Source: Candidatus Wallbacteria bacterium (GTDB taxonomy: Bacteria > Muiribacteriota > UBA6191 > JACPRK01). From it: DNA of 29,099 nt. Positions 7,873 through 15,855 of this stretch are shown piece after piece. A program made the position numbers and the translations under genes. Positions within the stretch are counted from its first letter, which is position 1. Every line of letters begins with the position of its first letter. Location of the stretch: contig JACQFU010000139.1 of NCBI GenBank assembly GCA_016199905.1, forward strand, positions 1 to 29,099, read 5' to 3'. Below the pieces are notes generated by a model that searched no databases, had not been told where the DNA came from, and saw only the letters and a program-made list of their open reading frames with translations.

Positions 7873-9429
7873 CTAGAAGCTCATGTCGACTTCGATGACC
7901 TCGTAGACGGTCACGGGCTTGGCCTTGCCCTTCACGGGGAGACTGCCGAGCGGCCTCACCTTCGTGATGTCCTTGCACTGCTGGTAAGTGTCCTCGCTGA
8001 TGATCAGGTCGTCGTTGAAGCGGCGCGTCAGACCCTCGATTCGGCTGCAGAGGTTGACGTTGTCGCCGATCACGGTGAAGTCCATCTTCTGCGGGCTGCC
8101 GATACCGCCGAACACCATCGGGCCCGTGTGGATGCCCATGCCCATCTCCAGCGGCTGCTTGCCTTCGGCCCTCCACTTTTCGTGCAACTTGCCCAGCACT
8201 TGCCGCATCGTGTAGCCGGCACGCACAGCCAGTTTCGCGTGATCGGGGTCCGGAGGCAGCGCTCCCCAATGGGCCACGATGGCGTCGCCGACGAACTTGT
8301 CGAGCGTTCCGCCGAACTGGAAGACGACCTCCGTCATCGCAGTCAGATACTCGTTCAGGATGTGCACGACGTCTTTCGGATCGCGATTCTCCGAGTAGGT
8401 CGTGAAGCCTTTGATATCGCTGAAGAAGACCGTCATCTCACGCGTCTCTCCCTCGAAATGCAGGTTCTCCGGCTGGGAGAGCAGTTGGGTGGCCACCTTC
8501 GGACTGACCACCTTGTCGAGCAAGCCGCGCATCTTCTTGCGCTCCTCGAGGCTCTTGCTGGAGAGCTGCTTTTCGCTCACCAGCTCATCGCGTGTCGCCT
8601 CGATGAGGTCCGCCTTGTCGAGCCCGATGCCCGTCAACAGACAACAGGTCCAGAATAGCTGGGTCTCCACTTCGGTCCACTCGAGGTCTCGTAGCTCGCC
8701 GATATGGATCACGCCTACCAGCTTCTCCTTGACGATGACGGGCGCGCAGATGACGGTGTCGATCGGCCGGTTTTTCTTCATCGCCTTGAGCGTGTTGTCC
8801 CTCGACAGCATCTCGGCGGTGCAGAGCTTCAGGTTGCCCGCGGCCCAGCCGATCATGGTCGGATCGCCGGGGACCACCGTGGTCTGCGCGATGAGCTGAG
8901 GGGACAGCCCGCTGGCCTTGAGGATGAAGAGCTCGTTCTTGGCCTTGTCGTACATGAAGAAGGCGCATCGCGTGGCGCCGAACCCCTTGGAAAGGATGGC
9001 CATCAGCTCCTTCATCAGCGTTTCCTTGTCGGTGCAGCTGACGAGGTTCTTGAGCTTCAGGAAAAGTGTCGAGAGCTGCACGGACTTGCCGCGCGCCTTG
9101 TCCGTTGCGGCCTGGGCTTTGGATGCGACCTCGGCGGTCTGAGCCTCCATGCTGGTCCGCAGCTCCTTCATCTCGTCCTGGAGCCTGGTCTCCAGCCCTG
9201 ACAGCTGCGAGGACTTTCTCCAGAACATCACGAGCAGCACCGCGAGCGCGGCTCCGACGCCGTAGACCGTGTAGAGCTGGGTCGTGCCGGCCTCTCTGAG
9301 CCAGGCAAGGATGGCCAGTTCGATGCTGGAGCGACCCGCGGAGGCCGTCTGAGCACCGGCAACCGCGACGTTGCACGCCGCGGCGGCCAGTCGAACGATC
9401 CAGCGCCGCCAGACGCAGGAGCGTCTCAT
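7873..9429 (-). CDS. Class III adenylate/guanylate cyclase with membrane anchor and GAF domain
   Basis: 518 residues. It begins with a hydrophobic signal-like segment (about 10-30), a short periplasmic loop, then a membrane helix (52-70). A charged, Gln/Ala-rich coiled coil (75-130) leads to a GAF-like sensor (about 118-275) and a linker (SSKSLEERKKMRGLLDKVVSPKV) typical before cyclase domains. The catalytic domain spans about 330-518. Metal-binding aspartates are D338 (FSDIKGFT) and D382 (VGDAIVAHW); K448 and D450 (QKMD) suit adenine recognition, suggesting ATP; N459 and R463 (NLCSRIEG) fit the transition-state pair. All key residues are present, so it should be an active homodimeric cyclase making cAMP in the cytoplasm. 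The frame is open to 9645, but ATG 9429 overlaps the HEAT stop as ATGA, pointing to coupled translation. The GAF ligand is unknown. Confidence 0.9.
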   Translation of the reverse strand: MRRSCVWRRWIVRLAAAACNVAVAGAQTASAGRSSIELAILAWLREAGTTQLYTVYGVGAALAVLLVMFWRKSSQLSGLETRLQDEMKELRTSMEAQTAEVASKAQAATDKARGKSVQLSTLFLKLKNLVSCTDKETLMKELMAILSKGFGATRCAFFMYDKAKNELFILKASGLSPQLIAQTTVVPGDPTMIGWAAGNLKLCTAEMLSRDNTLKAMKKNRPIDTVICAPVIVKEKLVGVIHIGELRDLEWTEVETQLFWTCCLLTGIGLDKADLIEATRDELVSEKQLSSKSLEERKKMRGLLDKVVSPKVATQLLSQPENLHFEGETREMTVFFSDIKGFTTYSENRDPKDVVHILNEYLTAMTEVVFQFGGTLDKFVGDAIVAHWGALPPDPDHAKLAVRAGYTMRQVLGKLHEKWRAEGKQPLEMGMGIHTGPMVFGGIGSPQKMDFTVIGDNVNLCSRIEGLTRRFNDDLIISEDTYQQCKDITKVRPLGSLPVKGKAKPVTVYEVIEVDMSF

Positions 9430-10325
9430 GGCCGCCACCAGCGCTTTTGGCGCCGCGAAATCTCTTTCACGGCCCGGTCCAGAAGGTCGGCGTAGAGGGC
9501 GAGCTTGCCCGACGCCAGCGCCCCAAGGCGCTCGCGGTGCTCCGGCAATTGCAGCTCCCGGTCGCCCGTGTTGGCCAGGGCGTGGAGCAATCCGTCCTCG
9601 ACATCGGGGCCCCTCCCGTCGAGCTTGGCAAGGGCGTCGGCGCACGCGTGCCAGAGCGCCGTGCTGGGCCGCGCATCGGCGAGAAAACCCGCGACTCGCC
9701 TCACCAGATGAGGATACCCCCGTATCAACAGCGCTCGCACGGCGGCGATCACGGCCGGTTCATACTGGTCGTCCAGGGCAGCTACCAGGATCGGCTCCAG
9801 CGTGACGTCGGCGAGCTGGCCCGCCGCGTAGACCGCGCTCGCGCGCGTCCAGGGATCGTTGCTGACCGCCATTGTTTCGAGGGTCGATTTTGCCTGCGGT
9901 CGCACGTCCTCGTAGACCCAGAGATAGACGCAGGCGTTAGCGCGCACGCGGTTGTCTTCGTCGTTCAATAGGGGAATCACGGCGGCCCGCAGCCTCTCGC
10001 CCTGCAAGCCGGCCAGGGCCTCGACGGCATTGGCGCGGATGCGGCTATTGCCGTTGCGCAGCGCCGCTTCGAGGAACCCGGGCACCACGGCCCCTGTACC
10101 GGAGATCACCACTGCGCTCAGGATCTGAGCCTGGAAGACGGGGCTGTCCAACCTCTCGAACAGCTCGGCGAGCAATTTCAAGTTGTCGGGCGCCGGCAGC
10201 GCTCCGGCCTGGCGGATCAACTCGATGCGCTCGTAGTGCGACAGAACCTCCCACTCTTCGCGCAGAAAACCGGCCACCCCGGAGAGGTCGGACGCCAGCT
10301 GCTGGGCCGTGGTCTTGACAGTCAT
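9426..10325 (-). CDS. HEAT-repeat protein coupled to the cyclase
   Basis: 299 residues, soluble. An N-terminal helical region (1-60) precedes HEAT pairs with the same signature as its relatives in this window: NSRIRANAVEAL (93-104), DNRVRANACVYL (124-135), then WTRASAVYAAGQL (159-171). The rest is helical and ends in a basic, Trp-rich tail (EISRRQKRWWRP). Its stop overlaps the cyclase start (ATGA), so the two are made together. A natural inference is that this protein scaffolds or controls the cyclase, but nothing in the sequence proves contact. ATG at 10325 has only a weak GAGG 11 nt upstream; a TATAAT at 10351-10356 would give a leader of about 20 nt. It diverges from the DUF1015 gene. Confidence 0.85.
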   Translation of the reverse strand: MTVKTTAQQLASDLSGVAGFLREEWEVLSHYERIELIRQAGALPAPDNLKLLAELFERLDSPVFQAQILSAVVISGTGAVVPGFLEAALRNGNSRIRANAVEALAGLQGERLRAAVIPLLNDEDNRVRANACVYLWVYEDVRPQAKSTLETMAVSNDPWTRASAVYAAGQLADVTLEPILVAALDDQYEPAVIAAVRALLIRGYPHLVRRVAGFLADARPSTALWHACADALAKLDGRGPDVEDGLLHALANTGDRELQLPEHRERLGALASGKLALYADLLDRAVKEISRRQKRWWRP

Positions 10326-10350
10326 GGAAAGCCGGGCCTCATCGTGGTCG

Positions 10351-10356
10351 ATTATA
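10351..10356 (-). promoter_or_regulatory. -10 hexamer for the HEAT-cyclase operon
   Basis: TATAAT on the minus strand, 25 nt before the ATG of the HEAT protein. The -35 region is not recognisable, so this rests on one hexamer and its position. Confidence 0.45.
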
Positions 10357-10404
10357 GCGAAATAGCACGCTCCAGCTGTACGGCTTTTTCAAATCCTGTT
10401 CGGC

Positions 10405-10433
10405 TTGCGCGGGCCCGCGGCGCATGCTACGAT
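10405..10433 (+). promoter_or_regulatory. Sigma70-like promoter for the DUF1015 gene
   Basis: TTGCGC (10405-10410), 17-bp spacer, TACGAT (10428-10433). It would start transcription about 35 nt before the ATG at 10475, leaving room for the AGAGGA ribosome site. Confidence 0.5.
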
Positions 10434-10474
10434 GCCGAGACTCGGGTCACGAGGCTTCTGTAGAGGATTCACTG

Positions 10475-11704
10475 ATGGCGATCGTCAAGGCATTCCGGGC
10501 GGTGCGGTTCGATCCTCGGAAAGTGCCGGACCTCTCGAAGGTGATCGCCCCGGCGTGGGACAGCCTCGATCCGGAGGCCCGCAAGGCCGCGCTCGACCGC
10601 GATCCGTTCAATGTGATCCGGCTGCTGCCCGACGGCGGCCCTTCCGCGACGTTCTCCGACTGGTTGAAAGCTCAGATCCTGGAGCAAAGCGCCACGGCAG
10701 GAATTTTCCCATACATGCACGAGTACTCGCAGGGAGTCCGCAAGCGGACTGCCCGAGCCTTTGTCGCTCTCGGCAAGCTCGAACCGCCGGGCGCCGGAAC
10801 CGTCTTTCAGCTCCAGGAGCCCGATCCCGCCCCCGCACCTGCGCTCCCCGCAAGCGCCGCCGGAGCCGACATCGAACCCGTGCTGATGCTCCACTCCGGG
10901 GCGACGGGGAACGTCGACGATCTGCTGGCAGCAGCCTGCGTCGGTGCTCCCTTCGTCGAAACCACCGACGACACGGGCGCCGTCCACAAGCTCTGGAGCG
11001 TCACCGACCCAACCGTCGTCTCCGAGGCGGTGCGAATGCTCGAGCCCGCGCGGCTGATCCTCGCGGCTGGAGTCGAGACCTACGCGGGTGCGCTGGAGAG
11101 CACGCGGGGCGACGGCGGGCCCGCCGACTTCCGGATGATGACCTTCGCCTCCATCGACGGCGACGGCCCCGGCGCGTTGCCTGTCCATCGCGTCATCCAC
11201 GTCGCCGACGAATTCGATTTCAACCACTTCTTCGAGGCCCTCGGCGGCAGTTTCGACGTCTATCCGCTTTACGGGCCCGACGCGATCCAGGGACTGCTCG
11301 ACAAGGCAACTCCCGGTGAGGTCCGGATCGTCACGTTCATCGCCAAGCCGCGGCGCTGCCTGTTGATGGTGCCCAAAGCCGAGCTGCCGCCCTTCGCCAC
11401 GGGTCGTTCCGAGGCCTGGAAAAAACTCGACACCGCCATCCTCCACGGCGTGGTGCTCGAGAAGATCATCGGCCTGACCGCGGAGAGCCAGGCCGACACG
11501 AGCTGGCTGCAGTTCGTTCGAGGCGTCGATCACTGCGTCGGCACACTCCAGGGCGGAGGGCGCTACCGCATCGCCTTTCTGATCAACCCGGCGAGAGCGG
11601 CGCAGGTTCGCGACTTGTGCTTGGCAGGCGAGCCCCTGCCCCCACGGGCAGTCGAGTACGCTCCGCGCCAGCCGGTGGGCCTGCTGATGCGGGAGCAAGC
11701 ATGA
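10475..11704 (+). CDS. DUF1015 family protein
   Basis: 409 residues, the usual size for this family of unknown function. Typical features are the start MAIVKAFRAVRFDPRKV with a following IAPAWDSL segment, an NVIRLLP motif (NxIRL is characteristic), a central VHRVIHVADEF region, and a C-terminus ending in MPPKxxYFxPK-like LPPRAVEYAPRQPVGLLMREQA. No signal peptide or membrane helix. The family is widespread, often lies near serine or NAD metabolism genes, and has been suggested to be enzymatic, but no reaction is established to my knowledge, and the neighbours here give no hint. The frame opens at 10424, but ATG 10475 matches the family start and has AGAGGA 8 nt upstream. It converges with the receiver-kinase gene, 23 bp apart, with no visible terminator. 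Confidence 0.85.
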   Translation: MAIVKAFRAVRFDPRKVPDLSKVIAPAWDSLDPEARKAALDRDPFNVIRLLPDGGPSATFSDWLKAQILEQSATAGIFPYMHEYSQGVRKRTARAFVALGKLEPPGAGTVFQLQEPDPAPAPALPASAAGADIEPVLMLHSGATGNVDDLLAAACVGAPFVETTDDTGAVHKLWSVTDPTVVSEAVRMLEPARLILAAGVETYAGALESTRGDGGPADFRMMTFASIDGDGPGALPVHRVIHVADEFDFNHFFEALGGSFDVYPLYGPDAIQGLLDKATPGEVRIVTFIAKPRRCLLMVPKAELPPFATGRSEAWKKLDTAILHGVVLEKIIGLTAESQADTSWLQFVRGVDHCVGTLQGGGRYRIAFLINPARAAQVRDLCLAGEPLPPRAVEYAPRQPVGLLMREQA

Positions 11705-11727
11705 AGGCCGTCGTCCCGTAGCGAAGC

Positions 11728-12969
11728 CTAAGGCTGCCGCGGGATCTCGAATCGGAAACTGGCGCCCTGTCCGGGCTCACTGACGACCCAGATGGAGCCG
11801 CCGTGGGCGCGCACGAATGCATGGCAGATACCGAGCCCCAGCCCGGTCCCGCGCCCTCCGGCGTCGCTTGCCCGGCCCCGGAAGAAAGGTTCGAACAGTC
11901 GGTCCTTCTCCTCGACGCCGATGCCGGGTCCGTGGTCGGTCACATCGATCTGCAGGAGCCCGGGGCGGCAGGCCGACGCTCGCACGACGATGGTGTCCCC
12001 CGCCACGGAGTAGCGGATCGCGTTGCCGACCAAGTTCTCGACGACGCAGTAGATCTTGAGCGAGTCGCAGGTGAGTGTCGCGTCCTCCTGCACCGGCTCC
12101 AGCCGTAAGCGCTGTCCCCGCGATTCGGCCTGCGATGCCAGATCTTCCACGCACGTGGCCAGCAACTGATTCAGGTCCGTGCGCGTCGGAAACAGCTTCA
12201 TCTGGCCGCCCTCGATGAACATCACTTCCTGGAGCTCGTCGACCAGTTGCATCAGCTGCGCGGCCTTGCGGCGCACGACTCCGACCATCGGCGCGCGCCC
12301 TGCGTCGTCGGCCCGCATCTGCTCCATCGCTCCGGATGCGAGCAGGATCGTGTGAATCGGCGAACGCAGATCGTGAGTGACCATCGAGTAGAACTGCGCC
12401 TTCTGCTGGCTGAGGCGCTGAAGCTGTTCGGCCATGCCGTCGAATCCGTGGGCGAGCGCCGCCAGCTCGTCGTGGCCGTCGCTGTCGCCGGCGATGCGAA
12501 CGCCGAAGTCTCCGCGAGCCACGCGAGAGAACCCGCGCGTCAGCAATTGCATGTGGCGACCGAGACGGCTCGTGTAGCTCTCCAGCTCGGCCCTCATCCG
12601 GTGGCGTTCGACGGCATAGCGCACCGCGCGGACGAGCAGGCTTCCCTCCGCCTGGGCCTTGAAGAGGTAGTCCTGGGCGCCTTCCCCCACCGCCTGGAGC
12701 GCCAGCTCCTCGTCGTGCATCACCGTCAACACCACGATCGGCACGCTGGGCACGCCTGCTTGCAGCCGCCGGAAGGTTTCGATTCCGCTCGAATCGGGCA
12801 GGTTCAGATCGAGCAGCACACAGTCCACGCGAAGCGCCTGGAGGATGTCCAGCCCCTTCTGCAGCGTGTCCGCGCACTGCAGGTTGAGCGGCTTTCCTTT
12901 GACGCGCGAGATGACGGCGGCGATCAGCTTCCGCTCGACGGGATTGTCCTCAATCAGAAGGATGTCCAT
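11728..12969 (-). CDS. Soluble receiver-HAMP-histidine kinase
   Basis: 413 residues without membrane helices. The N-terminal receiver domain (1-120) has the acid pocket E7/D8, phosphoacceptor D54 (LLDLNLPD), T82 and K104. A helical HAMP-like segment follows (about 140-190: RVARGDFGVRIAG ... DELAALAHGFDGMAEQL), then HisKA with H199 (MVTHDLRSP), and an ATPase domain with N312/N316 (ENLVGNAIRY), DHGPGIG (345-351) and GTGLGLG (374-380). The kinase core is complete. Because a receiver sits at the N-terminus, phosphorylation by another kinase probably controls this one, making it a link in a relay. The frame is open to 13140, but the ATG at 12969 begins exactly at the receiver's first strand; no start has a good Shine-Dalgarno. 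It diverges from the TonB/YfiR/kinase operon, a likely but unproven partner. Confidence 0.85.
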   Translation of the reverse strand: MDILLIEDNPVERKLIAAVISRVKGKPLNLQCADTLQKGLDILQALRVDCVLLDLNLPDSSGIETFRRLQAGVPSVPIVVLTVMHDEELALQAVGEGAQDYLFKAQAEGSLLVRAVRYAVERHRMRAELESYTSRLGRHMQLLTRGFSRVARGDFGVRIAGDSDGHDELAALAHGFDGMAEQLQRLSQQKAQFYSMVTHDLRSPIHTILLASGAMEQMRADDAGRAPMVGVVRRKAAQLMQLVDELQEVMFIEGGQMKLFPTRTDLNQLLATCVEDLASQAESRGQRLRLEPVQEDATLTCDSLKIYCVVENLVGNAIRYSVAGDTIVVRASACRPGLLQIDVTDHGPGIGVEEKDRLFEPFFRGRASDAGGRGTGLGLGICHAFVRAHGGSIWVVSEPGQGASFRFEIPRQP

Positions 12970-13118
12970 GGCGCGAGATCGCCAAGCAAGACAGTGGCCA
13001 GACTGACTCGCGGCTTCCAGCGCGGCCCGCAGCCAACTCGTGTCCGTTCCCATGACACGGAGAGTGCGAAATTGCGGCACACCCACCGCGACAACGTGCC
13101 GCACGGATGGCGCCTGGC

Positions 13119-13147
13119 TTGACATGATCGCGCGAGTCACCTAAAAT
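13119..13147 (+). promoter_or_regulatory. Near-consensus sigma70 promoter of the TonB/YfiR/kinase operon
   Basis: TTGACA (13119-13124, perfect), 17-bp spacer, TAAAAT (13142-13147, five of six). It is the best promoter in the window. Transcription would begin near 13154, leaving a GC-rich leader of about 75 nt that contains a CCCGGGGGGG run and a short CCGT/ACGG pairing. GAGGAG lies about 10 nt before the ATG. Confidence 0.8.
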
Positions 13148-13229
13148 GCGCACCTTTTCCCGGGGGGGCTGCTGAGTTCTGCCGCCGTGGGCGCCAGCGA
13201 CGGAAACCGGAGTCGAGGAGTCCGCGAAC

Positions 13230-15236
13230 ATGAGCCGCCACGTATGGATACGAGCGGGCCGAGTGGCCTTGCTCGCCGCAACCATGACGCTTGCAATCCC
13301 GGGAGCCGTGGCCCTGTTCGCCGCCGGCCCAACTCTTCCGGAGGATCTCACTCAGATCTCGATGGAGGATCTGCTCAACGTCCGGATCACCTCCGTCTCG
13401 AAGGTGCCGGAGAGGCTCTCCAAAGCTCCGGCAGCCGTCTACGTCATTCGCCAGGAGGACATTCGCCGCTCCGGCGCCGGCTCGATCCCCGACCTGCTGC
13501 GCATGGTCCCCGGCCTGGAAGTCGCGCGCATCGACGCCAACAAGTGGGCCGTCACCGCTCGCCAGGCCAACAGTCGCTTCGCCAACAAGTTGCTCGTGCT
13601 GATGGACGGGCGCAGCGTCTACGCGCCGCTCTTCTCGGGAGTGTACTGGGACGCGCAGGACACGGTGCTGGAAGACATCGAACGCATCGAGGTCATCCGC
13701 GGACCCGGCGCGGCTCTCTGGGGCGCCAACGCCGTCAGCGGCGTCATCAACATCATCACCAAGAGCGCCCACGACACCAAGGGCGGCCTCCTCACCGCCG
13801 GCGCCGGCACCGAACTGAAAACGCAGGATACGCTCCGTTGGGGCGGAAATTTGGGGGAGGACGCGGACTATCGAGTCTGGGCCAAGTATCTCGACCGCGA
13901 CGCATCCGCCACCGCCGCAGGCGCCGAGGGACGCGACGGCTGGCAGGCGCGGCGCGGCGGGTTTCGCGTCGACTGGGACCGCTCGTCGCGAGATGCGTGG
14001 ACGTTCCAGGGTGACCTCTACGGCGGCGGCGGTGACACCGTTCTCATCATCCCGACGCTCACTCCGCCAAGCGCTCCCGGCGTGCTTTCCACCTTCGACA
14101 TGACCGGCACGGACTTGCAGACGCGCTGGCACCGAAAGCTCTCCGATAGATCGGACTTCACGCTGAAGCTCTACTTCGACCGCACCGTGAGGCGCGCAAA
14201 CATCACCACCGAACGTCGCGACGCCTACGACGCCGACCTCCAGCTGCGGCGCGCGCTAAACGGCACCCACGAGTTGCTGGCCGGCCTCGAGTACCGGATG
14301 CAAACCGACGCCACCCTGGACGGCCCGGCGTTCAACCTTCGCCCGCGGTTCCGCGACGATCCGCTCTACAGCGCGTTCTTGCAGGACAAGGTGAAACTCG
14401 ACGGCGAGCGGCTGATCCTGACGCTCGGCTCCCGAGTCGAAAACAACAGCTACTCGGGCACCCAGTGGGAGCCGGACGCCCGCCTGGCCTGGAGCCCCAG
14501 CGCCAGCGAGATGTTCTGGGGTTCCGTTTCGAGAGCAACGCGCACGCCCTCGCGGGCCGAGTCGGACGTTCGCTGGAACACAGGCGCTATTCGGGCCGGC
14601 GCGCTCTTCCCGGGCAGTCCGCCGGCCTTCCTGCGGCTCACGGGTAACCCATCGCTCGGTTCGGAGCTGCTGACGGCATACGAGCTGGGTTACCGAGCGT
14701 TTCCCAACGAGCGACTCACGCTGTCGGCGTCCGTATTCTTCGACGATTTCCACGACCTGATCGGCACCCGGCTGGGCGCCCCATTCAGGGAGGGCACCCA
14801 TCTGGTCGTGCCGAACCTGACCGGCAACTTCGCCGCGGGCAGCACCAAAGGAGTCGAACTCTCCAGCGAGTGGACAGTGCGGCAGGGCTGGCGGCTGGCC
14901 GGCTCCTACACGCGGCTGGAACTGGACCTGCCGCCGGCGCTCGGGGCCGGCACCGCTCCGAGCCACCAGTTCCAGCTGCGCAGCTATCTCGACGTTTCGC
15001 GCGACGTCGACCTGGACGCGATGGCCTACTACGTGGGCGACCTACCCGGCCTGGGCATCCCCTCCTACGTCAGCCTCGATCTGCGCCTCGGCTGGCGTCC
15101 CAGATCGGGTCTCGAGCTCAGTCTGATCGGCCAAAACCTGCTCGACGAACGGCATCCTGAGTTCGCCGCAGCCAGCCTGGCCGAGCGCCTGCAAGTCGAA
15201 CGCAACGTTCAACTGAAGGCCACGTGGAAGTTCTGA
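13230..15236 (+). CDS. TonB-dependent outer-membrane receptor, first copy
   Basis: 668 residues. Signal peptide (MSRHVWIRAGRVALLAATMTL..., cut around 30-33), a short DLTQISMEDLLNVRITSVSK segment found at the front of this receptor subgroup, then the plug domain: APAAVYVIRQEDIRRSGAGSIPDLLRMVPGLEVARID, LLVLMDGRSVYAP, and IERIEVIRGPGAALWGANAVSGVINIIT. The remainder is a beta barrel ending in TWKF, with the terminal Phe needed for barrel insertion. It should sit in the outer membrane and import or sense a ligand using TonB energy; the ligand is not readable. There is no separate N-terminal signalling domain as in FecA. Compared with the second copy, the usual RGFNGRFANK is altered to RQANSRFANK. 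First gene of the operon; YfiR follows by 12 bp. Confidence 0.9.
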   Translation: MSRHVWIRAGRVALLAATMTLAIPGAVALFAAGPTLPEDLTQISMEDLLNVRITSVSKVPERLSKAPAAVYVIRQEDIRRSGAGSIPDLLRMVPGLEVARIDANKWAVTARQANSRFANKLLVLMDGRSVYAPLFSGVYWDAQDTVLEDIERIEVIRGPGAALWGANAVSGVINIITKSAHDTKGGLLTAGAGTELKTQDTLRWGGNLGEDADYRVWAKYLDRDASATAAGAEGRDGWQARRGGFRVDWDRSSRDAWTFQGDLYGGGGDTVLIIPTLTPPSAPGVLSTFDMTGTDLQTRWHRKLSDRSDFTLKLYFDRTVRRANITTERRDAYDADLQLRRALNGTHELLAGLEYRMQTDATLDGPAFNLRPRFRDDPLYSAFLQDKVKLDGERLILTLGSRVENNSYSGTQWEPDARLAWSPSASEMFWGSVSRATRTPSRAESDVRWNTGAIRAGALFPGSPPAFLRLTGNPSLGSELLTAYELGYRAFPNERLTLSASVFFDDFHDLIGTRLGAPFREGTHLVVPNLTGNFAAGSTKGVELSSEWTVRQGWRLAGSYTRLELDLPPALGAGTAPSHQFQLRSYLDVSRDVDLDAMAYYVGDLPGLGIPSYVSLDLRLGWRPRSGLELSLIGQNLLDERHPEFAAASLAERLQVERNVQLKATWKF

Positions 15237-15248
15237 GCCCAATCTGCG

Positions 15249-15848
15249 ATGTGCCATCGAACTGACGCCGCAGTCCTCGCCCTGGCTGTCAGAGGCCGGG
15301 CCCTGCTGGTCCTGGCCCTCCTGGCGCTCGGCTCGAACGCCGCGTCGCCGGCTCCGCCCGATGCCGAGGTCCCGCTGGAGCTCAGGCTCAAAACAGCATT
15401 TCTCTACAATCTGGCCAAGTTCGTCGATTGGCCTCCGGGCGCCTTTTCGCCCGACGGCTCGCTCGCGATCGGCATTTACGGAAATCGAGTCTTCGCGCGC
15501 GCCGTGCACGACGGCCTGGACGGCAAGGAGATGCGGGGCCGGCGCGTTCGCGTCCGCGAGCTGGAGCGGCTGACGCCGGACGCCGACGGCTGCCAGCTCG
15601 TGTTCTTCGACGGCTCCTGCGAGGAGCAACTCCCCCAGCTGCTTGCGAAGCTTTCGACTCGCGCCGTGTTGACCGTGGGAGAGTGCGACACGTTCCTCGA
15701 CCGCGGCGGAATCGTCAACTTCTCTATCGAGGAGAACCGGATCCGGTTCGATGTCGACCCGGACGCCGCGATCCCTTGCGGGCTGAAGCTCAGCTCCAGG
15801 CTGCTGAGCCTGGCGCGCAACCTGCGACGGCCCCGAGGGGCGAGGTAA
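15249..15848 (+). CDS. YfiR-family (DUF4154) periplasmic regulator
   Basis: 199 residues. An N-terminal signal peptide (hydrophobic core LLVLALLALGSNA) exports it to the periplasm. The DUF4154 domain begins with LRLKTAFLYNLAKFVDWP, the hallmark of YfiR proteins, and ends with AVLTVGECDTFLDRGGIVNFSIEENRIRFDVDPDAA and GLKLSSRLLSLAR. Cysteines in DGCQLVFF, GSCEE, GECD and IPCGLKL may form the disulphides that tune YfiR stability in Pseudomonas. There YfiR binds the periplasmic part of the CHASE8 diguanylate cyclase YfiN and keeps it off. Here the gene lies between a TonB receptor and, 7 bp downstream, a CHASE8 histidine kinase, the likely target. ATG 15249 lacks a clear ribosome site; coupling to the receptor gene is possible. 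I leave the gene symbol empty because the partner differs from classical yfiR. Confidence 0.88.
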   Translation: MCHRTDAAVLALAVRGRALLVLALLALGSNAASPAPPDAEVPLELRLKTAFLYNLAKFVDWPPGAFSPDGSLAIGIYGNRVFARAVHDGLDGKEMRGRRVRVRELERLTPDADGCQLVFFDGSCEEQLPQLLAKLSTRAVLTVGECDTFLDRGGIVNFSIEENRIRFDVDPDAAIPCGLKLSSRLLSLARNLRRPRGAR

Positions 15849-15855
15849 GCCGGCG

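Noticed and set aside
12970..13140. N-terminal extension of the receiver-kinase to GTG 13140
   Set aside because: It would overlap the strong divergent promoter, has no domain or ribosome site, and the receiver fold begins exactly at the internal ATG.
13148..13229. c-di-GMP (GEMM) or cobalamin riboswitch in the TonB operon leader
   Set aside because: The leader lacks the conserved GCAAAGCC-type core of GEMM elements and is far too short for a cobalamin riboswitch.
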